A stretch of 64,000 bases of DNA from Arthrobotrys musiformis. Its lineage: Eukaryota > Ascomycota > Orbiliomycetes > Orbiliales > Orbiliaceae. Shown here one piece after another: positions 24,401 through 35,256 of the stretch (positions are counted from its first letter, which is position 1; every line of letters begins with the position of its first letter). The DNA is taken from positions 620,001 to 684,000 of the forward strand of contig JAVHJL010000006.1 in assembly GCA_036971715.1 (NCBI GenBank). The letters are read 5' to 3'. Under the pieces are notes generated by a model that saw nothing but the letters and a program-made list of their open reading frames with translations, did not search any database and had not been told where the DNA came from. The translations under genes and the position numbers were made by a program.

Positions 24401-26317
24401 CACTCCATATACGTCCACCGCGATGCGAAGGTTTACTGCATCACTTACGATGAGGAGGAATTAACTGCCCCGTCTCGTGGGAATGATCAGTTATGTATAC
24501 TACTATACTCCAACGAGGCTGGACTTCTCCGCATTCAGTTGACCCGGCCGGTGGGAATATAAATATTACAGATGCCCGGCCGGTGCAGATTGATAGATAC
24601 TCTCGTGTGATGGTATTATATACTGAATTAAACCTCACCGGGGAGTTATTCCGACACATGTACAATGATATAAACTGGGGTCATACTCCACAAATATGTA
24701 TACCAGAAGCGCGAAGTACCATCAGACTTTGAAAACCACTACATCGTTCCGTCATGAGTACTAAGCTTCATAAAAACTCTATAACACACGCACAGTAGCG
24801 ACTCATGATATAGTCCACGGTTACAGATTCCAAAAAGCAAGCTTCATGATCAAGCACCCTATTAAAGTCATCGAGCTTGACAAAATGACCAACGAGTGGT
24901 AATGCTCTTGGTGCGGTACCATGAAATATATATCTCTCAATTTGCATATTATATAATGCAATGTAATGGATATACGCCATCGATCCTCCATTATACCAGC
25001 TGGGTTGATGATTTCAGAAAACGAAGATCTGATGTAAAAACCTACCCACGCGACCTGAGCCATAAATAGACCGCAGCCCTCACTTGCAATATGTTATTTT
25101 GGTGTTCCGGCAACGATATCATGCGGTATATAATCCTTCAGAACCTCTGACTGTATTAGAAAATAAGGCGAAAGTTTCAACCACGATGGTGGAGTAATGG
25201 CGCCGACAGCCGGAACCATGATAATACGGAGCGCCGGGACCTTAAACTCCACAGCTAGAATTAGTACCTGCCATAAGGCTCCATAACACAGCAGCCGTTC
25301 ATGACAAAGCGCCGGAATATGGTTTCCACCGACCGGATGATGAGGAAAACTATGCTGCATATTTTATCGAAATAGGAATGGGAAGGTAAAGACCTCTCTT
25401 CAATGATAAAATAATAACGTGGAAACACCAAATATCTCGGACGAAGGACGTATGTTGCAACGACGATACGAATATACACCATCAATCTCAAGCTCCACAG
25501 ATATGATTGCCAAATTCATCGGGGTGATTATAACAAAACACGCGCCGTATATTATATCAGGCCCAGGTGTTCCGGATGAGGACCGAGCAAAGTCGCTGGA
25601 ATAATAACATACCTACGACCACATCCACCAAACGTATGAAGCACCGGAAATATGACCTAGGAGAATACACCCACCAATAGGGCCAAAATCTTTAGAAACC
25701 CTGCAGATCTACGAATCATGATATCACCGGCGCCAGATAAGATACAGGTATAGCTGTGATGGCACAATTTATCAACGCCCATGGGGTTTTGTATTACAAT
25801 ATTCACCTACGAAAGAGCATAGCGATGGATAATGGCATATCTTGCACGGCAGTCATGAGATAAGCTCTGAAAACCACTGGCGATGTAGAGCGAATGATAT
25901 GTGAATCCCTCAGTTGACTGGTGGATATTACTTAGGCATGGATACACCCCTTTTAATAGAGTAGATGAGACCGAAATTTTCATAAAGTAAAATGTAAAAT
26001 AATATCTAATGTAGATAAAAAACTAAACACCACAAAAAATCCAAACGTACAGAAAAACTACTTGCTAAATCCACCAAATCAGAACAAAAGAGAGTTTTAT
26101 ATTCACCAATAAGCAACAATATCATGGAAAAGGGTGTAATTAACCACAGAGAAGGGTCGTGATCGTAGTACTCTCAACTTTTTTCCTCCGCTGCCAGTTG
26201 TAAACGACCGTCACCCCGAAAGTGGGGATGTAATATGCCAAAGCTATGTTCCAGAATGCCCGGGGTATGTAAGAATCAACCGTATGTAATAATAATAATA
26301 ATTATAAAAAAAAGAAT

Positions 26318-26920
26318 TTAAAAAGTCTCCTCGGTGAAAACGCTACTCCTCCCCGTATCCGTGCTTTTCCTGACTTTATTCTCATCGCCGAATGGGTTTT
26401 TTGCGGCACCACCGGCGGCACCGTTGGCTGGACCTCGATTTGCGGCGATATTATACCCCGGTCGGGGACTGCGACTTCTGCTGCGTCCACGCGGCGGGGA
26501 ATCGTCCTCCTCCTCCTGCCATCGACCGGTTCTTTGACCACCGGCCGGTGGATGGCGGGAGGTGTTGGTGTCGACTCTTAATCCCATCTCGGCGTCTTCC
26601 TCGTAGTACCCGCCGTAACCTCTCGAATCCCAGGCACCCTCGTCTTCACCCAGGGGACCGAATTCGCCGCGAGAGTTTTGCTTCTTTTTACCAAAGATGC
26701 CGAGGAATTTATTGTTCGATTGGGTCTTCTGGCGGCGGGATTGGGGGGTTGTGGATTGGTAGACGGGGTTTGAGGATGGAGGGCGGAAGTAGGCGATTAG
26801 AGGGGGGGAAGGGAGGCCGAGACGACGGGCGCGGAGGTTTAGGTGGATTATCCAGGTTAGACAGCCGAGGAGGACGCCGCCGGCGATGACGATGAGGAGG
26901 ATTGCGAAGGAGGAGAGCAT
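26318..26920 (-). CDS. Small single-pass membrane protein with RS-rich tail, 200 aa
   Basis: A single intact frame. Residues 4-28 (SFAILLIVIAGGVLLGCLTWI) form one N-terminal membrane span, followed by a basic segment (NLRARRLGLPSPPLIAYF) of the kind that follows the anchor in a conserved Pezizomycotina family. The rest is disordered and polar. It contains a FGPLGEDEGAWD stretch, a Tyr/Glu/Met segment (YYEEDAEMGLR), an RGRSRSRSPRP patch and a NPFGDEN segment before the C-terminus. Members are sometimes labelled 'acid phosphatase-like', but no phosphatase motif is visible, so I do not assign an enzyme function. The gene is divergent from the OPT transporter gene, with 2.7 kb between starts. Confidence 0.72.
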   Translation of the reverse strand: MLSSFAILLIVIAGGVLLGCLTWIIHLNLRARRLGLPSPPLIAYFRPPSSNPVYQSTTPQSRRQKTQSNNKFLGIFGKKKQNSRGEFGPLGEDEGAWDSRGYGGYYEEDAEMGLRVDTNTSRHPPAGGQRTGRWQEEEDDSPPRGRSRSRSPRPGYNIAANRGPANGAAGGAAKNPFGDENKVRKSTDTGRSSVFTEETF

Positions 26921-29410
26921 CTTCTTCCCTTTCTTCTTTCGTCTTTCTGCTTTGATTTTTGATTGTTTAAAGGAAGGGGTGTGAGGGTTAGATTGTCATG
27001 CTGGTGTAGAGATCGTGGTCGATGGGTATCTAGATGCTGGTGGTCGTGATAGGGATGTTGATGGTGATGGTGATGATGATGAGAGAGAGAGAGAGCTAGG
27101 GAGCTTGGATGTATCAGGAGATGTGACGTTGTTTGTGGCCCGCTGTGTTGCGACCCGCCGCGGACGTTTTGGCTCAGAAGCTAACCACTTGGCCTAAAAG
27201 CCAGATCTTTCGCTCGGATTTGGCGATTTTAAGGGACGGAAAGAGGGATATTCTCTTCTCTTCTCTTCTATTGTATTATGTATGGGTATATGAATATGGG
27301 TATCTGGGTATATGAGATATATTGTATGGGGGATGTGCGGCTGCAGCGATTCTTCTAAATATGGACATGCGCATGGGTCAGCACATCTCCACTCTCTTCA
27401 CTCCTTTCTCTCTCCACATACGGTATTGTATGGGAGTATTATCAGATGGTATGTCTTGTATTATATTACTGTGCCTGGACGTGTATGTACATGTACAAAC
27501 TCAGGGCTGAGGGCTCATACGCTACGATGCAAGAGGGGATGTATTCCCGGTCGAGCAGGATTCCAAATCCGAGGCTGACCCCTATGCTTGGCGGAGGCTT
27601 TTCTCTACCCTACGCATCCCCATACAGATAATTATCTGTAGATGGGAGTTATCAGATCAGATATGGTGCTGAGTCAGCAGTCATGTGGGAGTATATAAAG
27701 TAGTGGGGGGTTTTGTCGGCGGTAAGGACGGCAAACATGGATATTGAGCCAAGGGCCGGGGCACTAGTCCGACTTAATTTTCATGGGAAAGGATACCAAG
27801 ATGTGATCGAGGGATGCAGCGGGGAGATCGCGATCTGATATGATACCCTTCCATACATCTTATATCCATTTTTTGTATTATATTTAAATATTTGGTGGTA
27901 CCGTGTATATAGGTACTCACCTTTAATAGAGACATCATGTACCCCGCAATCACACACACATACATACCCATCTCAGGTGTATGTACATATGGGTGTATGG
28001 AGGAGGGGTCGTCTGATGAGGAGGAGGAGTGTCGTCCGATGGTTCGGGATGCTGCAGGGGCCCCACCATAATTATGTCCGAGGCTACCAATTAACTAGTA
28101 CATACCGCAGGGCACAGAGCTCTTCTGTTATATATATGTTTAAACCCCCATATCATGATCGACATACCAAACTATAATTTGTATCGTAGATGACTGTCGA
28201 GGCTAGTATTGTATTGTATTATATTGGAGGGGGGCATTAATAATGGAATACGAGATCCACCGCCGGTAAGCGGTGCACCCCCAATATTACATACCATGTT
28301 TGTGAGAGAGAGCTTCCCCATACACTCACTCATACAAATAACAAAAGCAATAACCGTGAAAAGGAGAAAACTCTGCGGTTGGAGGTGGCATGACCAGAGC
28401 TCGGGCCGAGCAGCTCCACTCCCACTCACAAGCCAATATTATAAAGAATCATAAGGGGGTCTGGAGAGTATATATATGAGCTTAAGGGAACTGATCGATC
28501 AGATTAGATTTCATCGACAACACATTCCACACAGACACACACACACACACCCTTCGAATCAGCTAGTCGATGGTCTAGTTGCAATTGATAGTCAAGTCAA
28601 GGGATTCGAGACAGCGACTAGACGGTGGAGCTAGAAAATTGGGACGAAAACCTTGAATTAGTATTCTCGAGAACCAGGAATTCTGTCGATATCATCCGAC
28701 GGCGTCACGGGGTCGTATTCCTATTCTCGTTCCTTTAGTCACAGTAAGTGTCCATCCAGCATTCCTGTCTTTTATCATATCCTCTGTCCTCTACTATATG
28801 CGGTAGTATAGGACAGGGAATACATATGTGATGTTTGTGCGGGTGGAAGGCTCCTTCCCGCTCGATGCAGCTGGCCGTCAGACCGGTCTGATCGATTAAT
28901 ATTGGTGGTCTTTCCGTCCGCTGTCGTCCGCCGCTCGTCTGCAGCCGCCGTCACTTTATTTCCTTATTTACTACTCCACTCTCAGTCGAAGAGAGTGGGC
29001 TGAGGGGCATCTCTACGTACAGCATCCATCCACACCCACTCGGGACGATTTCCCTGTTTTCTTTTTCTGTCTCATCTGAAGAATCCAATACTTTACATAG
29101 TACCAGCACTATCCACTGCCGTCTACTCTGCTTGGTATTGGTAATGGATACCCTTAACTCTGGTGGGGGCATGGTACTACAATTACAGTAGATATAAATA
29201 AGGGTGGATGGATGGAAGGAGGAGCAACACGTGTGTCACCGCGGAATGTGACTGATGAAGACAAGAAGACTGACGGCTTTGCTTTTTAGGACTTTTATGC
29301 ACTCACGATAATTTACTTATTCCCTTCTCTTATTTTCTTTTATTTTTATTTTTTATTCTTTTATTTTTATTTTTATTTAATTTCTATTTTATAAGATATG
29401 CGCATGCCCT

Positions 29411-29458
29411 TATTCTCACTCTCACTCTCCCTCTCACACACTCTCTCATTCTCGCTCG
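29411..29458 (+). promoter_or_regulatory. CT-rich tract upstream of the OPT gene
   Basis: A pyrimidine tract built of ctcact/ctctc units lies 175-222 bp before the OPT start codon. Such tracts commonly precede transcription start sites in filamentous fungi, so this probably marks the core promoter. Confidence 0.45.
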
Positions 29459-29534
29459 AGGGGTAACCACCACTCTATTAACTACTCCTATCACACATTC
29501 CTGCATCCTATACTCCACGTTTTATATATTATCA

Positions 29535-29555
29535 CTATCGATAGCCTATCGATAG
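29535..29555. promoter_or_regulatory. Two tandem CTATCGATAG palindromes
   Basis: The decamer ctatcgatag, itself a perfect palindrome, occurs twice with one base between copies (29535-29544 and 29546-29555). The centres are 11 bp apart, about one helical turn. The pair lies about 80-100 bp before the OPT start codon, so an operator-like site for a dimeric regulator is plausible. The GATA-containing words would also suit a GATA factor. Confidence 0.4.
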
Positions 29556-29632
29556 CTCATATTTTATATTTATACTGTTATAGACTGGTGTCGTTTGGTT
29601 ATAGAGTAGAGTAGGAGAAAGAAGTGTTGGAA

Positions 29633-32600
29633 ATGCCCAGGCCGGCGTCCTCCTCGTCTGCCTCAACACCGCTGCTCATCCGCTCGTCGCCCGCCCTGGG
29701 AACCGGCTCGTACGGCGCCCTCCCCGACCTCTCCTCCAGCCCCGAGTCCCCTCCTCCTCAACCTCAACCTCATCAACGACACAAGGGCAAGACCACGAGC
29801 CATCTCCGGAACACTATTGTCTCAGACCCTTCTGCTACCGATCCTCTTGTCCACGAGAATGATGCAGACGACAACATGAGGCGACGCTCGTCCATCGGCG
29901 ACGACGACCAAGACCCCGGCGTCAAGCTCAGCAAGGTCCGGTCCTCCACCACCACCACCTTCCACGGCGAGACCCCTGGCAGCAGCTCTTCCACCGCCTT
30001 CGCCTTTCCTGAGTCGGACTCCAGCTCTTCTACCACTCCCACTCCTAACTCTCCTCGGGTCAATCAGCTGCAGGACAGCGATGTCGACTCTGACTCTGAC
30101 GACGAGGGAGGCCTCGCCTTCAACCCCCACGCCAACTCTCCGTACGTTTCCCTCCCCTCTTTTCCTTTTTCCCTTTCAAATCACCCGACGGTACGATGAT
30201 GGTGGTGATGATTGTGATGGGTGGTGGGATGTGCCGTCATGGGTCGGTGGGTCGGTTTGGTTCGAGTTAGCTCGGATTTGGCGGTGGGTTGGTTGGTGTG
30301 ACGGTGTGACTGTGTGACAGTCGCCATCCAGCCTGCTTAATCTGATCCGTTGATTGTAATTGAGAAGCTAGCTGACCCTATTATCGTCTTGGTGTCACAG
30401 GTACGCCCAGGTCCGGGCCTCAGTCCCCAATACCGACGATACCTCCCTCTCCATCAGCAGTATGTCCCCATTCCTAACAGATTAAAAGCTTGTGGATGCT
30501 GATATTTACTAGCCCCCCGCATGTGGACGCTGGCCATCCTCTTCTCCGTCGTCGGCTCCTCCACAAACCTCTTCTTCTCCCTCCGCTACCCCTCCGTTAG
30601 CATCACCCCCTTCATCGCCCTGCTCCTCGCCCACCCGCTCGGTCGCATCTGGGACCTGTGCTTTCCCGAAATCCTCACCGCCACCACAATATTGGGCAGA
30701 CTCAGACAATGGCTTGGCCAGGGCCGCTGGAACAAGAAGGAACACGCTTGCGTGTACATCAGCTCCAACGTCAGCTTTGGCTTCGCATTCGCTACCGATG
30801 TAAGTGCGGTTACTCAATTGTGCTACTCCAAACACCCCACGCCAATTCTAATTTTATGTGAATAGGTGATCGTGTCGCAGAACCACTTTTACAAACAGCC
30901 GACGCCCATTCTGTACCAGATCCTGCTTACTTTATCTACGCAGTTCCTGGGCTACACCTTCGCCGGAATCACGAGGCAGTGGCTGGTCTACCCGTCAAGT
31001 ATGATCTGGCCGGTGACCCTGCAGTCCACCGCCATGTTCACCACCCTGCACGACCGAAGCGAGGGAGAGGAAGAAGTCAAAGGCTGGGAGAAGTGGGGCC
31101 GGTGGAAGTTCTTCATGACCGTCCTCGGAGGCAGCGTGCTGTGGTACTTCTTCCCCGGTTTCCTCTGGCCGGGGTTGAGCTACTTCAACATCGGCACCTG
31201 GGCCAAGCCCGACAGCGTTGTCCTCGCTAATTTGGTACGCTATTCCCATTTTCAATCTAATTTATATAATTTATGCTAATTGATATGTACAGTTTGGAAC
31301 ATCGAGCGGTCTTGGCTTGATCCCCATCACCTTCGACTGGGCGCAGATGTCGTACATCGGCTCACCCATCATCACACCCCTCTGGGCGGCGACGAACGTC
31401 CTGATAGGGCTCATCGCCGTCATGTGGATCCTAGCACCGATTCTCTACTACACCAACGTCTTCTTCTCCTCCTACATGCCCATCCTATCCTCATCGGTCT
31501 ACGACAACACGGGCGGCTTCTACGACGTGCAAAAGGTACTGACCCAAGACTTCATGTTCGACGAAGCCGGGTATAAATCCTACTCGAAAGTCTTCCTCCC
31601 GATCACGTACGTCCTCAGCTACGCGCTGCAATTCGCGGCCATGACGGCGCTGGTGACGCACACAGCGATCTGGCACGGCAAGGATATCTGGAAACAAGGC
31701 AAACGGGCGCTAAAGATCGGATCGATCACTAAGACTGAGACGACGGGGACCTACCAGCGCCTGAAAACCTCATCCGGAAAGCGGATCGAAAGCGAGAACG
31801 ACCTGAACGACGAGGAGTGGGCGGATATAGTGGGGGATGAGGACGTGCACGTGAGGTTGATGAAGAAGTACCCGGAGGCACCGACGAGTTGGTATCTTGC
31901 GACGGGGGTGGTGACGACGTTGGTTGGGATGTGGCTTGTCGAGGCTTATGAGATCCATCTGCCGTGGTATGGATTGTTACTGGCGTTGTTGATGTGCACT
32001 GTGTTCTTCGTACCCGTTGGGATCGTGATGGCGATCACGAACCAGCAGTCCTCGATATTTTTGATCTGTCAGATGGTTGCGGGGTATGTATTCGCCGGGA
32101 GGGGGATAGCGAATATGGTGTTTGTGACGTATGGGTATATTACCTCTACTCAAGGGTTGAAATTCGCGTCGGATCTGAAGTTGGGACAGTATGTGAAGAT
32201 TCCGCCGAGGATGTTGTTTACGGTGCAGATGGTGGCCACGGCGGTGGGGAGTTTGACACAGATTGCGGTGTTGAATTGGATGTTTGGGAGTATTCCGGGG
32301 ATATGTACCCCCGAGGCACTCAGCGGGTTTACGTGTCCGCTTGCGAGGGTGCATTTTAATGGGAGTGTGCTGTGGGGGGTTGTTGGGCCTTCGCGGTTTT
32401 TTGGACAGGGGGAGTTGTATCATCCCCTCGTCTGGGCTTTTGCGATTGGACTCGTGGCGCCGGTGGTGGTGTGGGGGTATGGACGGTACACGGGGACGAA
32501 TGTTCGGAGGGTTAGTTTACCGGTTGTGTTTGGAAGTTTGAGTTGGATCCCTCCCGCTACGGGGTTGAATTTTTCGACGTGGTGTTTGGTTTGTTGGGGG

Positions 32601-32852
32601 GTCAATGGGTGGATTAAGAAGAGGAGGGGGGATTGGTGGAGGAAGTATAGGATGGTGCTTAGTGCTGCGTTGGATACGGGGTTGGCGGTCGGTGTTGGGG
32701 TTGTGTTTTTTGCGATTGTGTGGCCGCAGTGGGGGTGGGTTCAGGGGTTTAGATGGTGGGGGACGGAGGTTTATAAGGAGGGGTGTGATTGGAGGGGGTG
32801 TGCGCTGATGAATGTGGCTCCCGGGGAGAGGTTTGGGCCGGATAGGTGGTGA
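29633..32852 (+). CDS. Oligopeptide transporter (OPT family), 927 aa, five exons
   Basis: Exons 29633-30141, 30401-30459, 30513-30799, 30866-31234 and 31293-32852 join in frame; the first intron is unusually long (259 nt), the others are 53-66 nt. I chose the ATG at 29633; the frame is open slightly upstream but without an ATG. Residues 1-170 are a Ser/Pro/Asp-rich cytosolic tail. The membrane domain then follows with OPT hallmarks: a PSVSITPFIALLLAHPLGR span, a WNKKEHACVYI stretch where the family has its NPGPFN-KEH motif, KIPPRMLFTVQ, ICTPEALSGFTCP, WGVVGPSRFF and a terminal GERFGPDRW. The expected role is proton-coupled uptake of small peptides or glutathione-like compounds across the plasma or vacuolar membrane. 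Codon use changes along the last exon, from C-ending codons at the 5' side to G/T-ending ones from about 31.85 kb. Confidence 0.93.
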
Positions 32853-35256
32853 TACCTATCAATGGGTGATTGGGGGTTATAAAGTGTGGGTTTATTGCAT
32901 ATTGGCGTTTATTGGATTTTTGATCTTGGATATAAAACTTTAGCATTGGAGGAATATTTTGGTTGTATTTTGGTAGATGGGGTAGATGAGATGTATTTTA
33001 TAGTTATAGCATTTTGATGGCATTTTGCGAGTCAAGATTTTTTTAGGAGATGAGTTGATCGGGACTTGTATACCTGGCGAGAGGTTTTATATTGTATTGT
33101 ATTATAGTATATTATATTATATTTAAATCTAAGTCTGCATTATGATATCTGGGATGAGACGGGAATGATAGTTTGTTGGTTTATAGGATTCAACTTTTTC
33201 TTTGTGGTATATTTTTCAATACTCGTCGGATATAGGCTTGTATAAATCTCCCACTTTAACCGCTTTAATGCGTGATCAAGTCGAAATACGATTAATCAGC
33301 TGTTCTATAAAACGCCTTGCAATGGCGTAACATCCTCCTTAATGGTAGCGTGTTATATAAGAATCGGGCTGGGTTGAGTATAGTGGCCGGCTCGGCCAGG
33401 TTGATATTCAAGCTGGGGACGGTATATTCCTGGGGTTATTTTAGGTATATACCTTGGTACTTAGGGTTCGATGGTGTATACGCCCGAGGCTACCTTGACC
33501 TGGTGGTTGAGGCTCTTGGGCTTTAACAGGAGCGGTCTTGGAGGGTTTTGGGGGTTAGGGCTGTAATATATGGCCTTGGGGTTATTGATTGGGTGGTATT
33601 CGAGGTGGTCCTTGGGGGGGGATTGAGGTACGAAGTTGCTTGTGGGATCGTGAAGACCTTGATTCGGTGTGGTGGTCTGGGGTTGAGGATGGGATGTCTG
33701 TTCCCACGGTTCCGGGGGGGGTTTCCGGGTTGAATATCTGTGTAATTGGGTTTGTTAGCAGCTGTCTCTGTAAGCTTGAAGGTGGATTTGTTCTTCTGGG
33801 AGGTTATCGAAGCCGTTGCTGGGGACTGGATAGTATGATCATAGCTCGAAGGTTGCTGTAGGTGGTGAAGTCGAGTAAGAAGGTGGAGACAAGAGATCAG
33901 TGATATGGTGGATGGGGTGATCGGGTGGCAGGTCAAAGGAAGATCAATTGACAATAGCTACATATCAACAGAAATTAATTCATTCATAATTAACGGGGTG
34001 ACGGGGGCTGAGATCGGATGCTCAGTTGTTGCTGATCGATGGACGTTGTTGTTTCCCATTTTCGAAGTATTTAAGGAAGGGTCGGTCTCTGGTCTTTCTC
34101 TCTTTCTTCCTTCCTCTTCACTCCACCTTTCGTCCTCGTCTTCGTCTTCATCTCAGCAACAACTTCCAGCAACCGTTCTTATAGCAACCATCATCACCAT
34201 CATCACCATCATCTCGACATCGATGATACCATCTCGACATCCTCTCGGCAACAGCTTGAATCAACCGACCCCTCGTTCAACACGGGAGGTCGGAGTTCGA
34301 GCTTCAGCAACCGGCCCTGGCGTCTTTTCAACAAAGACCCAGCAACGACATCAACAACAACAACAATACTAACCATCTAGCCCTACTAACCCCCAGCATA
34401 CTAACCTCCAGCAACCCGGCTCCTCATCCAACATGAGAAGCCGTAATAAATTGGTAAAGGCACTCAACCGCCTTCACCACCCACCACAGATCTTCCAAAA
34501 TTCATCATCTAACATGGTGAACGGCGGAAGTCTGCGGTTTTAGACGCTTATGAATTACTGCTGTCTGTCTTAACACGGATGGAGAGGGTGTTCATAGTGG
34601 TATGTATGCTTTATCATCAACTGATAGGGGGTTTTTTTTTCCCACTGTCTTCAACAGATGGAGGGTTTTTTTTTTTTTTCGGTTGGTGGGCTTTGTTGCA
34701 TCGAAGCTGCTGAGCGAAATTGTTGGTGAGGTGTTGTGTGTTGTATTATGGATGGGTTTGTTAAATATTACTTGATTTGTGCCGAGGCTGACTTGATTTG
34801 GCAGATTTGGGTTAAATCACGACGTCGGTAATTGCTCGATTGGGAAATAATGTATAATATCCATCCATCAGCATTTCAATTTCGGTAGCCTGTACTTGGA
34901 CCCGTCTAGAGCCAGTGACCCGTCTCTGAGAAACAAAAAAAAAAAAAAAAAAATTAAAAAAATACACACGCACGCAGCTTCGGCTCATCTTGTATACCAG
35001 ACAAACTATGACTATTCAATCAACTGGAAGGTACGAAAGGCAGACTAATCCGATCCAAAACAGATTCCCTAATGTGTCCTGCATACGTTTAGGTGAGGGA
35101 AGGACCCGACTCTAGCACCACAGATTCGAGGCTAAGCGCCCGCGCCCATCAACACTTTCAAGATCGTCCTAAAAGGACTAAACCCCTGCCATCTATCTAA
35201 AAACAGTAAAGTAGCAGGGCGGGGAAGAAAAAAAATATATATACCAGGATGATAGA
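32853..35256. other. Intergenic region, 2.4 kb
   Basis: Lies between the 3' ends of the OPT gene and the first Hsp70-like gene. The left part (to about 34.0 kb) continues the G/T-rich bias of the OPT 3' end. At 34.08-34.36 kb there is a pyrimidine-rich tract followed by CAN-type repeats. An A19 run lies at 34935-34953. No convincing gene is seen. Confidence 0.55.

Larger units (their letters stand above)
14525..26317. other. Gene desert, about 11.8 kb
   Basis: No open frame longer than about 140 codons exists on either strand, and none of those present has protein-like composition or a recognisable motif. The first kilobase is the lipase promoter. From about 18.5 to 25.9 kb the plus strand is A- and C-rich in most lines that I counted by eye. 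It has many short TATATA words about 50-150 bp apart, few homopolymers and plentiful CpG, which argues against heavy RIP or methylation decay. A degenerate tandem tract lies at 18371-18477 and an (AT)n run at 18033-18051. The composition changes near 26 kb. Confidence 0.65.
26921..29632. other. Divergent intergenic region, 2.7 kb
   Basis: Contains the promoters of the membrane-protein gene (left) and the OPT gene (right). Low-complexity tracts include a (CA)n run near 28535-28550 and T/A-rich repeats near 29330-29390. I see no gene. The plus strand is rich in G and T on the left half. Confidence 0.6.

Noticed and set aside
26334..26889. Plus-strand frames overlapping the membrane-protein gene
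   Set aside because: Shadows of the RS-rich minus-strand gene, caused by its high GC content.
29773..30130. Minus-strand frames inside the first OPT exon
   Set aside because: Shadows of the Ser/Asp-rich N-terminal coding sequence.
33905..34372. 155-codon frame on the plus strand
   Set aside because: The product is low-complexity (runs of Ser, Ile/Thr and Gln) and spans a pyrimidine tract and CAT repeats; not protein-like.
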